Source: a virus
Virus record (IMG/VR): IMGVR_UViG_3300025853_000014
Coordinates: 1 to 37,433 of that record
Length of the DNA stretch: 37,433 bases
Strand: one strand, 5' to 3'
Of the stretch, positions 6,478-13,298 are shown piece by piece (positions within the stretch are counted from its first letter, which is position 1; each line of letters opens with the position of its first letter). A program made the position numbers and the translations under genes. Below the pieces are notes generated by a model that worked only from the letters and a program-made list of their open reading frames with translations, had not been told where the DNA came from and made no database searches.

Positions 6478-7215
6478 ATGAAAACAAGTAAACTACAGCG
6501 CAGAAAGTTGCTAGGTATGAGCTCTGCGAAAACTCAGAAAGGTGAAAAACTAGGATATTTAACGGGTATACTATATTTGGCGCCGGCAAAGATATCCGGG
6601 TTCGAGGTTTGCCCGAATAGATCCAAAGGATGCACAAAAGCTTGCCTATACGTCTCAGGACGTGGCGCGTTCAATAGCGTGCAAACGGCGCGTATTAATA
6701 AAACAAAGTATTTTAGAGAAAATAACGCGGAATTCATGTACAATATTGTAAAGGATATTGAGTCACTTATAAGAAAGGCAAAGCGCGAAAACATGATCCC
6801 ATGTATACGTTTGAACGGAACCAGCGACCTACCTATTGAGAACTTTAAGTATAACGGCGCGCGGATATTAGATTTATTTCCGGACGTAAAATTCTACGAT
6901 TACACCAAAAGTTATAAGCGTATGGCGCAATATTTGAACGGTGGGTTGCCGTCTAATTATCAATTAACTTTCAGCTTATCGGAAGACAATAAAAAACAAA
7001 GCTTTGACATATTGGAACGTGGTGGAAATATTGCCGCTGTATTTTCAGACCTTGACAAGGCAATTACAGACGGTTGGAACGGTTATAAGGTTATCAACGC
7101 GGATAAACACGATTTGAGATTTCTAGATGAAAAGAACGTAATTTGCGGGCTATCCTTTAAAGGAACAAAGGCAAACAAGCAGCAAGGTATCAAAGAAGGT
7201 TTTGTACTTAATTAA
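6478..7215 (+). CDS. GP88-like phage protein
   Basis: A 245-residue protein whose first third matches what I recall of the phage Gene product 88 family: SSAKTQKGEKLGYLTGILYLAPA, then CPNRSKGCTKACLYVSGRG with Cys45, Cys52 and Cys56, then VQTARINKTKYF. The three closely spaced Cys may bind a metal. The rest has alternating strands and helices. The molecular function of the family is not established to my knowledge. Base use in this gene is richer in GCGC words than in flanking operons, which hints at separate acquisition. Confidence 0.65.
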   Translation: MKTSKLQRRKLLGMSSAKTQKGEKLGYLTGILYLAPAKISGFEVCPNRSKGCTKACLYVSGRGAFNSVQTARINKTKYFRENNAEFMYNIVKDIESLIRKAKRENMIPCIRLNGTSDLPIENFKYNGARILDLFPDVKFYDYTKSYKRMAQYLNGGLPSNYQLTFSLSEDNKKQSFDILERGGNIAAVFSDLDKAITDGWNGYKVINADKHDLRFLDEKNVICGLSFKGTKANKQQGIKEGFVLN

Positions 7216-7221
7216 TATAAC

Positions 7222-7374
7222 ATGAAACGGACTACAATAAGAGTATCAAGCGATTTACATAACGAACTATCCAGGATCGCGGCAAAGAATATGAGAAGTC
7301 TAAACAGTGAAATAAACAAGGCTCTCACAGAGTACACAGAAAAAGAAATCTTAATTGGCTTGAATGAGCTATAA
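7222..7374 (+). CDS. Ribbon-helix-helix (Arc/CopG-type) regulator, 50 aa
   Basis: A 50-residue protein: strand RTTIRVSS at 3-10, helix DLHNELSRIAAKN, turn and second helix SLNSEINKALTEYTEKEIL. This is the size and layout of Arc/CopG repressors, which bind DNA as dimers through the N-terminal strands and often bind two adjacent sites one helical turn apart. It is the only small classical regulator I see in the genome, and its own operon carries three copies of an 11-base-spaced direct repeat at the promoter. I infer that it may be the protein that binds the TGACA-N6-TGACA sites. Confidence 0.82.
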   Translation: MKRTTIRVSSDLHNELSRIAAKNMRSLNSEINKALTEYTEKEILIGLNEL

Positions 7375-7386
7375 AACAAAAACAAC

Positions 7387-7590
7387 ATGAACACAATAAA
7401 CAACATGCGAACACACTACAACCTTAAGGTAACAAACAAACCACCACGCAAAGCGAAAGCAAACTACATACAAGCGTTACTAATTCTAGCAACTATAACG
7501 CTAGTAATAAGCGCGGCAATAACAGGAAGCCAACACGAATTAACAAGAGGGTATATAACAGCCGTTGCGTCTATGATCTATAGAAGGTAG
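7387..7590 (+). CDS. Small single-span membrane protein, 67 aa
   Basis: Basic N-terminus, then a membrane segment at about 28-46 (YIQALLILATITLVISAAI), then a short hydrophilic tail. It is the last gene before the terminator at 7613. I do not recognise the family. The translation start at 7387 follows an A-rich stretch and no Shine-Dalgarno sequence. Confidence 0.55.
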   Translation: MNTINNMRTHYNLKVTNKPPRKAKANYIQALLILATITLVISAAITGSQHELTRGYITAVASMIYRR

Positions 7591-7612
7591 ACAGAAACAA
7601 ACCCAACACAAT

Positions 7613-7639
7613 AAGCCTAGTTAAACGCTAGGCTTTTTT
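7613..7639 (+). terminator. Rho-independent terminator of the GP88/RHH operon
   Basis: AAGCCTAG (7613-7620), loop of seven bases, CTAGGCTT (7628-7635), ending in a run of six T. It follows the last gene by 22 bases. Confidence 0.9.
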
Positions 7640-7866
7640 GTTGCCCTAAATTAAAAGTTAAAAGACTCTAACAATATAAGTTAGGCTATTCTAACAATAC
7701 ATAACCGAATAGGCCACATAGCTAACAAACCACATAAAAACATATCTTGAGCCCTTTAAGAGCCCGATATAGCGACTTTCTCGCCTCGGTTGATACCTAC
7801 CTACCATAAAGGATTAAAGTGGCTTAAACGGGCTTATTTGCAGCCATGTAATCCTGGCGAAAGAAA
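7640..7866. other. Noncoding spacer with inverted repeats
   Basis: About 230 bases without a gene between two converging operons. It contains CTAAC/GTTAG arms near 7668-7686, and a longer-range pair AGCCCG (about 7761) with CGGGCT (about 7838) that could close an RNA or DNA structure of roughly 80 bases holding a smaller GCGA/TCGC hairpin. No promoter box or start codon with a good frame was seen. An origin of replication or a structured transcript are both possible. Confidence 0.4.
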
Positions 7867-7914
7867 TGTCACAGAAATGTCATAAAAGGGGGCCCCTCTG
7901 TCATCTTTTTGTCA
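7867..7914. promoter_or_regulatory. Pair of operator-like direct repeats
   Basis: TGTCA-N6-TGTCA occurs at 7867-7882 and again at 7899-7914, with start points 32 bases apart. The second overlaps the last codon and stop of the GIY-YIG gene. The pair at 19041-19088 has the same 32-base offset. There is no promoter evident here, so the function at this place is unclear. Confidence 0.5.
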
Positions 7915-8344
7915 TATTGGTGGGTACTAACTCATATATTTTTTCAGTTTTGTTCTTAGGGCGTTTGTGTGCGTGTCCATTCATTGGAGGGTTGAGTGTA
8001 CGGATCATTAGTTCCTCTTGTTGTTCTAGTTCTTCTCTAGTCATGTTAGAGCAGTCGAATGTGAGGAAGTATTGAAAGTCCAGGTTGTCGTTTCGGTAAT
8101 GTTCTTTTAGTCTTCTTTGTAGGTTGTCTGATATCCCTATGTATATTAGCTTGTCTTTGGTGAATAGGTGATACATACCTCTTATTGCCGGGGCGTGGTA
8201 ATATGATCTGTAATCTGCTCTTACGGGGTGTCCTATGGTGTTTCCGTTATGTGTATACGGTTTGCTGCGATAGGCTACTGCAAAATACTTGTACTCTATT
8301 ACGAAGTCGCTGACCATTATGTTTCCAATTTTGTCGTCTCTCAT
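7901..8344 (-). CDS. GIY-YIG endonuclease
   Basis: A 147-residue protein with the GIY-YIG nuclease core: GMYHLF at 56-61, LIYIGIS at 66-72, then NLQRRLKEH with the conserved Arg and His, Glu111 in EQQEELMIRTLNPPMN and Asn at the end of that stretch. The first His-Leu replaces the usual Ile-Tyr of the GIY motif, a common variation. It is the last gene of the leftward operon. Likely a homing-type or DNA-processing nuclease. Confidence 0.8.
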   Translation of the reverse strand: MRDDKIGNIMVSDFVIEYKYFAVAYRSKPYTHNGNTIGHPVRADYRSYYHAPAIRGMYHLFTKDKLIYIGISDNLQRRLKEHYRNDNLDFQYFLTFDCSNMTREELEQQEELMIRTLNPPMNGHAHKRPKNKTEKIYELVPTNMTKR

Positions 8345-8365
8345 ATTATTTTTCTCAATTCTCCC

Positions 8366-8641
8366 TTAGGGCTTGAATCTCTCTACGAACTTGTCCTTGC
8401 CGTATGTGAACCACTTTGTTCCTCCGGCAAACTTGACTTTGATCTTGTGGTATTTGTCTTTATTTAGGGATACGAGTGCTTCACCGTTATTTATCTTTAC
8501 CAGGCTAGGTGTGTTTGTGTATTCAAAGGGGATTTTGTGTTTCTTGAGTAGTTTTTCTGTTGCGTTTATACTTCTTTCGTTACGCCTTTGCTTTGCTTCT
8601 CGCATCATCTCCCATATGGTTTGCTCTCTTTGTTCTTCCAT
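8366..8641 (-). CDS. Hypothetical phage protein, 91 aa
   Basis: A 91-residue protein: a basic, helical N-terminus (MMREAKQRRNERSINATEKLLKKH) then a beta-rich half ending KWFTYGKDKFVERFKP. This pattern looks like a small conserved phage family of unknown function. It lies 21 bases upstream of the GIY-YIG gene in the same operon. Confidence 0.65.
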   Translation of the reverse strand: MEEQREQTIWEMMREAKQRRNERSINATEKLLKKHKIPFEYTNTPSLVKINNGEALVSLNKDKYHKIKVKFAGGTKWFTYGKDKFVERFKP

Positions 8642-8680
8642 TTTTTGCTATTTCTCTTTAGGTGGGTTATATGTCTTCGC

Positions 8681-9055
8681 TCATAGTTCTTCTCCTGTGA
8701 GTGCGAAGTATAGGTTTTGAAGTTGGTGAACGTATTTGACATTCCTCATTGTTATTGTTTCTGAACCCCAAGACCCGTCCGAGTCCTTGTATATCGTAAA
8801 ATCATAATCCACAAAACCCACACCCCCGCAATCGGTAAGCTGCTCACCTAGATACCAATATCCATCGCCATCACATGAGTAGTGATTAAACCCGAACCGC
8901 TTTAGCCATTCTTCGGTGAGAGGGATGGGATGCCAAAATTCAGGAGCACCATATATAATGTCGTGCATATCCCGCTCACTAATCGGCTTCTTCACCGATG
9001 CACTTTGGAATCTTTCTTCTATCCAATTACCTATACGTAGTTCCTCTGCTCTCAT
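8681..9055 (-). CDS. Bacteroidota-phage conserved protein (ELRIGNW...YVHQLQNLYFALTG)
   Basis: A 124-residue protein starting MRAEELRIGNWI and ending YVHQLQNLYFALTGEEL. Both end motifs are, to my knowledge, hallmarks of a family found widely in Bacteroidota phages and prophages, with an inner IPLTEEWLKRFGF stretch. The function is unknown. I chose the ATG at 9055 because the family begins there; 16 further in-frame codons lie upstream. This gene is one of the best host indicators in the window. Confidence 0.75.
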   Translation of the reverse strand: MRAEELRIGNWIEERFQSASVKKPISERDMHDIIYGAPEFWHPIPLTEEWLKRFGFNHYSCDGDGYWYLGEQLTDCGGVGFVDYDFTIYKDSDGSWGSETITMRNVKYVHQLQNLYFALTGEEL

Positions 9056-9333
9056 TGTTGTATTAGTTCTAGTGTCTTGCCTATGCCCAGAATTTCTTTC
9101 CATGCCGCCACTACTTCTCCATACTCATAGCTATCTTCGTTGTTGGTCACGTGTAGCGAATTTTGATATCTATCACTTCGCCTCACTTCTTCCACTCTCC
9201 GCTGTAACTCTGCCTCGAAGAAGTCAGACATTAGGCTAATGGCTGTCTTTGACATTGTGGGGCTAGTTCCTGCTGGGTGTACTTGCTGAAAGTACCAATC
9301 CTTCGCTCTCTGCTCTAATTCTTCTCTGTTCAT
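9052..9333 (-). CDS. Hypothetical helical protein, 93 aa
   Basis: Coupled by a four-base ATGA overlap to both neighbours. The sequence is mostly charged and helical (REELEQRAKDWYFQQVHP, then FFEAELQRRVEEVRRSDRY), likely a short coiled coil. No known family. Confidence 0.65.
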   Translation of the reverse strand: MNREELEQRAKDWYFQQVHPAGTSPTMSKTAISLMSDFFEAELQRRVEEVRRSDRYQNSLHVTNNEDSYEYGEVVAAWKEILGIGKTLELIQQ

Positions 9334-9803
9334 AGTTGCCTGTTAAATTCCCTTATCATACCCCCAAGAGCCCCTATCCCTATCAAATAGGCTAAAAACC
9401 ACTCTACTCCGCTCCCAAATACGTCATACAGGTCAGAAACAAGCCACAATGTAGCTACCATATACAGACCAACCCGATGCCAAGGCTTGAGCGGGATATC
9501 CCAGTTCTTACTCATATGCCATGTCTTCCAACCCATCTTCTTGTTGAGACGTAGGTTGAAGAATAGGGTACGAAAACTTACTGCGTAGAGGGCTGTAGAG
9601 GCTAGTAATTCAAGTCTCACACCCATCAGTAGGGATAAGTACCCCCACAAGATAATAGCCCACGCAGCGTAGAATATTTCCCCTGTCCGGTGAGAGACCT
9701 CATCTCCTTTCTTCATTGTCTTGGAGTCAATCCAAGTCTCTAGCTCGACTAGCAGCCACAGGAATATGGTGTAGCATACTAGGTATACAATTCCGTTGTT
9801 CAT
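9330..9803 (-). CDS. Multi-span membrane protein, 157 aa
   Basis: From the ATG at 9803 the protein has four or five hydrophobic segments: near 3-18 (IVYLVCYTIFLWLLV), 43-60 (FYAAWAIILWGYLSLLMGV), 60-75, 112-128 (LYMVATLWLVSDLY) and 134-150 (WFLAYLIGIGALGGM). Basic loops separate them. It lies in the leftward operon with two more tiny membrane proteins. I do not recognise the family; superinfection exclusion is one possible role but nothing proves it. Confidence 0.65.
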   Translation of the reverse strand: MNNGIVYLVCYTIFLWLLVELETWIDSKTMKKGDEVSHRTGEIFYAAWAIILWGYLSLLMGVRLELLASTALYAVSFRTLFFNLRLNKKMGWKTWHMSKNWDIPLKPWHRVGLYMVATLWLVSDLYDVFGSGVEWFLAYLIGIGALGGMIREFNRQL

Positions 9804-9889
9804 GATAACGCCATTAAGATTAATGCCCAAATTGTCAGCCCTAGAATAATCAATAGCGCTATTTCCTTGTTGTTTCTTCTGTTACTCAT
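9800..9889 (-). CDS. Tiny membrane peptide, 29 aa
   Basis: An ATG at 9889 opens 29 codons: a basic N-terminus (MSNRRNNKE) and a single hydrophobic segment (IALLIILGLTIWALILMAL). It overlaps its neighbours by ATGA at both ends (9886-9889 and 9800-9803), which strongly supports translation. It fills what would otherwise be an 82-base gap. Confidence 0.7.
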   Translation of the reverse strand: MSNRRNNKEIALLIILGLTIWALILMALS

Positions 9890-10128
9890 AGTCCTTCGTT
9901 TATTTGTCGGATTCGCTCCTGACATACATGTATGATTTTCTCGTAGTCCTCTTTGCGCGATTGAGACTTCTTATTCCTCAATACCCGCTTGACAATATCC
10001 GCATCCCAAGGATTCAGCTTATACTCAAGCCAAATATCCCAAGGTTGTATGCTATGCTCGGAGTAGTCTGAGTCTCCTACGCTGTAGCTGCGAATATCGT
10101 CAATAGGTTGTGCTTCTTCTAGTTTCAT
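9886..10128 (-). CDS. DUF3310 family protein
   Basis: An 80-residue protein with SIQPWDIWLEYKLNPWDADIVKRVLR followed by a helix YEKIIHVCQERI. This is the core of DUF3310, a small family frequent in phages (often labelled nucleotide kinase-like). Its exact activity is not established. It is ATGA-coupled to the tiny membrane peptides on both sides. Confidence 0.82.
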   Translation of the reverse strand: MKLEEAQPIDDIRSYSVGDSDYSEHSIQPWDIWLEYKLNPWDADIVKRVLRNKKSQSRKEDYEKIIHVCQERIRQINEGL

Positions 10129-10223
10129 ATCTCTTCGTATTGTTCTCGTTGTCCTCTGATAACCCAGCCACCGATAAAGCCGATTGCTATGAGTATCATG
10201 TATGTTGTGAATAGTGCTGTCAT
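10125..10223 (-). CDS. Tiny membrane peptide, 32 aa
   Basis: An ATG at 10223 opens 32 codons with one hydrophobic segment (ALFTTYMILIAIGFIGGWVI) and a charged tail (RGQREQYEEI). ATGA overlaps join it to the RecB-like nuclease gene (10220) and to the DUF3310 gene (10128). Such perfect coupling on both ends makes it very likely real. Confidence 0.7.
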   Translation of the reverse strand: MTALFTTYMILIAIGFIGGWVIRGQREQYEEI

Positions 10224-10825
10224 AGGTGTTTTTTATAGTAAGTGGATATATCTGTCACAACTTTCGGAATCTGCTCATATACACGCTCTAAAGTAGGTTT
10301 AGAGACATCCTGAGGTATCTTTATGACCTCATTCCCAACCCTTAGAGGCTGATATCGGTATGGATTGCCTACTCTACGTATAAATTCTACCCACGAATCC
10401 GTTACTTCTATACCCTCTTGTTGCAAAGCTAGTGCATATATCTGACATTGCCAATAATTTTCGTCAGAATATTGCAATTCTTTGTTCTTTCCTCCGGTTT
10501 TGTAGTCGATTATCGTGTTATAGTCAGTTGTGTCGATGTATCCCTTCACATAGAAGTCATTATACTCCAACCTAATCTCGACCTCGAAATCATCTAACCT
10601 GGTTACAGAACTGAGCGTATTCTGCTCTGAGAGGCTGAAATAAGCAAAATCACCCGTCTCTAGGGCTTCCCCTACCTTTTGACCGAAATCAGTCCATATA
10701 TTGCCCTCAAACGGCTCTCCGTCTATGTAACGTGCCTTGTACTCCTCCGGGCTGCGCTTAAATAACGCAAGTTGGGAGTAGCTAACATACGGAATGCCGT
10801 CCTTATCTTTTTTTGGTAGGATCAT
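10220..10825 (-). CDS. PD-(D/E)XK nuclease, RecB-like
   Basis: A 201-residue protein beginning with VSYSQLALFKRSPEEYKARYIDG, typical of the Cas4/RecB-like PDDEXK_1 group, followed by VKGYIDTT (Asp98) and IIDYKTGGK (Asp107, Lys109), then the QCQIYALALQQ helix with its conserved Gln and Tyr. These residues form the metal-dependent nuclease centre. There are no Cys for an iron-sulfur cluster. It probably acts as an exonuclease in phage recombination or host DNA degradation. Confidence 0.82.
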   Translation of the reverse strand: MILPKKDKDGIPYVSYSQLALFKRSPEEYKARYIDGEPFEGNIWTDFGQKVGEALETGDFAYFSLSEQNTLSSVTRLDDFEVEIRLEYNDFYVKGYIDTTDYNTIIDYKTGGKNKELQYSDENYWQCQIYALALQQEGIEVTDSWVEFIRRVGNPYRYQPLRVGNEVIKIPQDVSKPTLERVYEQIPKVVTDISTYYKKHL

Positions 10826-11094
10826 ATCCCAATTCGGTCTAGGATTTCTTGCTTGGCTTTCTCGAACCGCATAATGTACTCTGCCAAGTCCACTTCCCCG
10901 TCCAGGTGGACAGATTTTAGCTTACAGATGCGCATTACTGCCGAACTTAGCTTAGAATGGTATGTGTGGTATACGGGTCTAACTTCCCCTTTGTCTTTCC
11001 CGGACTTAATAACCGTTTCGGTGCATACCGTGTAGTTGTAATCGTCCAACCGTATATGATACGGCTCTAGTGATTTGTCTCTGATTACATTCAT
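10822..11094 (-). CDS. Hypothetical phage protein, 90 aa
   Basis: I start it at the ATG at 11094, which overlaps the next upstream gene by ATGA; upstream in-frame codons belong to another gene's strand region. It has a beta-rich first half (YHIRLDDYNYTVCTETVIKS) and a helical second half. The pattern resembles small proteins found next to recombination nucleases in phages, but I cannot name a family. Confidence 0.65.
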   Translation of the reverse strand: MNVIRDKSLEPYHIRLDDYNYTVCTETVIKSGKDKGEVRPVYHTYHSKLSSAVMRICKLKSVHLDGEVDLAEYIMRFEKAKQEILDRIGI

Positions 11095-11294
11095 GATATA
11101 AGTGTTTGTTCTACTTGAAATTGCCACGCCTCTATGTCTGTGTATAGTGCCTGACATCTGATACGCACAGCCATAGGAATATCCTCGTCTGTATGCGCGA
11201 GTTCGCACACTAACGCTCTTGCGCGGGTGCTAACATCGTCTTTAAGCTCCTCTAGAGCCTCGATGTCTGTGTATAGTTCTTGATGTTTATCCAT
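11091..11294 (-). CDS. Hypothetical protein, 67 aa
   Basis: A helical, acidic protein with an internal repeat: ELYTDIEALEEL near the start and ALYTDIEAWQFQ near the end. The ATG at 11294 shares its A with the stop of the preceding small gene. No family recognised. Confidence 0.6.
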   Translation of the reverse strand: MDKHQELYTDIEALEELKDDVSTRARALVCELAHTDEDIPMAVRIRCQALYTDIEAWQFQVEQTLIS

Positions 11295-11428
11295 TATAAT
11301 TCTTTCTCCATTTGTAGATGCAAATCTCTTGATTGTTGCTTGAGTTCTTCTAACTCTCGCTCTAGTATTGTGATTCTGCGACAAATTCTATCGTACTCAT
11401 CGCAAAGCGTTTGTAAATTACTAACCAT
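11294..11428 (-). CDS. Small coiled-coil protein, 44 aa
   Basis: ATG at 11428 opens 44 codons with a heptad pattern (RICRRITILERELEELKQQ) that fits a coiled coil. It is the first gene of the leftward operon: its start codon is only five bases after the -7 box at 11441-11434, so the mRNA is probably leaderless. It ends in a TAATG overlap with the next gene. Confidence 0.65.
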   Translation of the reverse strand: MVSNLQTLCDEYDRICRRITILERELEELKQQSRDLHLQMEKEL

Positions 11429-11433
11429 AGGTT

Positions 11434-11441
11434 CAAAGATA
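11434..11441 (-). promoter_or_regulatory. -7 box of the leftward operon promoter
   Basis: On the minus strand this reads TATCTTTG, a full match to the Bacteroidota -7 element TAnnTTTG. The expected transcript start falls at or next to the ATG at 11428. No clear -33 TTG is seen at the usual distance. Confidence 0.6.
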
Positions 11442-11464
11442 ATCAAAGAATAACAAAATTGCAC

Positions 11465-11472
11465 TATATTTG
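11465..11472 (+). promoter_or_regulatory. -7 box of the sigma-like gene promoter
   Basis: TATATTTG matches TAnnTTTG. The expected start is near 11478, inside the operator-like site 11479-11494 and just before the ATG at 11489. With the minus-strand box at 11434-11441 it forms a compact divergent control region of about 60 bases. Confidence 0.6.
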
Positions 11473-11478
11473 TGATAA

Positions 11479-11494
11479 TGACAAAGAAATGACA
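11479..11494 (+). promoter_or_regulatory. Operator-like direct repeat over the sigma-like gene start
   Basis: TGACA at 11479-11483 and again at 11490-11494, 11 bases apart, covering the predicted transcript start and the start codon of the sigma-like gene. A protein bound here would block initiation of that gene. Confidence 0.6.
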
Positions 11495-12067
11495 ATAGAA
11501 GAGTTTGCGAATAGTGGGATGGTTGAACGCTGCTGCGAGATACTATCTGCCGATGAAGATGTCGCGCAGGAGGTACACCTATCCATACTAGAGAAGTGCT
11601 TAAATAACGGCTCAGAATGGCTGTCTCAGCCTTGGTTAGAGGGGTATGTATACCGAATGTGCAGGAACATGGCTTACAACCTATCATCACCACTCAACGT
11701 AAAGAGACGGGTAAGGTTGCTAGAGGATCAAGATGCTATTATGCAGGACACCATAGATGACCTAGAGTGCATCTCGGACAGACTAGATGACCAAATTCTT
11801 CTTGCCGATGTTATGGAGTTTATAGATAAGCGAGTGCCGGGAGAGCCTGGATGGTATGAGAGGGCGATATTTTGGGGTTGGCTAGAGACGGGTTCTTACC
11901 GTAGCTTAGAGAAGGATATTATAGACCGAACAGGACACCGAATAAGCTATCAGAGTATTAGTGTAGTTGTTCGGGAGTTCATTAAAGAATTGGAAACATT
12001 ATGGCTACCCTCTAAGGGGTGGCGTAGAGTTAATGATAAATGGGTAAAAAGAAACTTAACGTATTAG
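11489..12067 (+). CDS. Sigma-70 family (ECF-like) transcription factor
   Basis: A 192-residue protein. Residues 21-74 resemble sigma region 2: ADEDVAQEVHLSILEK, then WLEGYVYRMCRNMAYNL, comparable to the conserved EDLVQEVFL and WLYRIARN signatures of ECF sigma factors. The second half is helical with a possible helix-turn-helix (SYQSISVVVREFIKELE) in the place of region 4, though it does not match that region closely. It is the first gene of the late region. I infer that it directs RNA polymerase to the late promoters (TTGACA...TTATAT) found downstream. An alternative is a DNA-binding protein of another class. Confidence 0.55.
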   Translation: MTIEEFANSGMVERCCEILSADEDVAQEVHLSILEKCLNNGSEWLSQPWLEGYVYRMCRNMAYNLSSPLNVKRRVRLLEDQDAIMQDTIDDLECISDRLDDQILLADVMEFIDKRVPGEPGWYERAIFWGWLETGSYRSLEKDIIDRTGHRISYQSISVVVREFIKELETLWLPSKGWRRVNDKWVKRNLTY

Positions 12068-13029
12068 TCACCTTTCAAGGATATGGTGGCGTTCAACGGC
12101 ATCGTATCCACGATCCGTTTCAGCACTTGTCTCAATTCGTGAATGTGCAACACACTCCGAGCCTAGACAACCTTAATGATGAGTCTGTCAAGATGCTTGA
12201 AGCGTTTGACGTAGTGGTGTTCAATAGGAATATCTCAAATCTACATCAGCCTGACCAAGTGTTCCATATGCTCAAGAAAGCGGGAATCAAGATTGTAATG
12301 GACATAGATGACTATTGGCTATTGCCGAAGCACCATGTCGCTTACGAGACGTATCAGAAGACAAACCTCACCAATTCGATGTTGGGGCAACTTCGTCACG
12401 CAGATGTTATTTGGGTTACGCACGAGAGACTAGGTAGGGCTGTAAACGAATATAACCCTAATTGGGTGATTGTGCCTAACGCGATAGACCCGGCAATGTT
12501 CCCTAGTGAGCGAAACTACTACACAGATAAAGCGTTTTATCAAGGCTCTGTAACACATAGGAGAGATTTACAGTTGATTAAGGATTTGCCTATTACTATT
12601 TGCGGGAACGTGGATGCTGACCCCGAGTGGAAGAAGATACGCAAGATGATGCCTAATGCGGAGTGGGAGGATGCTAGAGATGCTAGTAGCTACCACGAAC
12701 TATATTGGGATAAGGGTATTTGTGTGATTCCGCTACTCAAGAACAAGTTTAACGTAATGAAGTCGAACTTGAAGATGATTGAGGCAGGATGGTATAAGAA
12801 ACCCGTTATCGTTGCCGCGATACACCCGTATACTCCATTCGCCAAGCATAAGCACAACGCCTTACTTGTCAGAAAGGGAGACTACGCACGTAAACTCAAG
12901 ACCCTACAAGAGAGTAAGCAGTTCCAAGACGATCTGCGCTTTCAGTTACACGAAGACATCCTCGCTCATCACATGATGGACGATGTAAATAAAATCAGAC
13001 TACAATCATTAGAATCATTATGTCAGTAA
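12040..13029 (+). CDS. Glycosyltransferase, GT4-like (GT-B fold)
   Basis: A 329-residue protein with a Gly-rich N-terminal loop (TFQGYGGVQRHRI), an acidic stretch VMDIDDYW at 86-93, VIVPNAIDPAMF at 143-154 and a C-terminal NVMKSNLKMIEAGWYKKPVIV, which corresponds to the donor-nucleotide binding region of GT4 enzymes. It transfers a sugar from a nucleotide-sugar donor. In a phage late region this may modify a virion protein or host surface sugar. It overlaps the sigma-like gene by 28 bases. Confidence 0.8.
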   Translation: MGKKKLNVLVTFQGYGGVQRHRIHDPFQHLSQFVNVQHTPSLDNLNDESVKMLEAFDVVVFNRNISNLHQPDQVFHMLKKAGIKIVMDIDDYWLLPKHHVAYETYQKTNLTNSMLGQLRHADVIWVTHERLGRAVNEYNPNWVIVPNAIDPAMFPSERNYYTDKAFYQGSVTHRRDLQLIKDLPITICGNVDADPEWKKIRKMMPNAEWEDARDASSYHELYWDKGICVIPLLKNKFNVMKSNLKMIEAGWYKKPVIVAAIHPYTPFAKHKHNALLVRKGDYARKLKTLQESKQFQDDLRFQLHEDILAHHMMDDVNKIRLQSLESLCQ

Positions 13030-13298
13030 GAAAGATCCTACACAATCGTAGAAAGAGACACGACCCGAACTATGTTCCGGTTAAACTAGAAACACGTAAA
13101 CGAGTACGACTATTCGTGGAAGAGGGTGCAGGGTGGCAAGGAACAGACGAAGAGGTGCAAACGCTCCGTAAGTTCTATCAAATAACCTTTAGGGATAATC
13201 CACCTGACTTCACAAATTGTGGTAAGTGTTTTTTGCGCTGCTGCAAGAGAATGCTTGAGTATTGGAAAGAGGAAAACAGGAAGAAATGGGAGGACTAA
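13020..13298 (+). CDS. Small Cys-rich basic protein, 92 aa
   Basis: A 92-residue basic protein with CGKCFLRCCKRM near the end, a possible metal-binding group of four Cys. N-terminal part RKILHNRRKRHDPNYVPVKLETRKRVRLF is strongly positive. It lies between two glycosyltransferase genes, overlapping one by ten bases and the other by one. No family recognised. Confidence 0.65.
   Translation: MSVRKILHNRRKRHDPNYVPVKLETRKRVRLFVEEGAGWQGTDEEVQTLRKFYQITFRDNPPDFTNCGKCFLRCCKRMLEYWKEENRKKWED

Noticed and set aside
7053-7068. TGACA-N6-TTACA inside the GP88-like gene
   Set aside because: One half-site is imperfect and the site lies in the middle of a gene, unlike the nine accepted ones.
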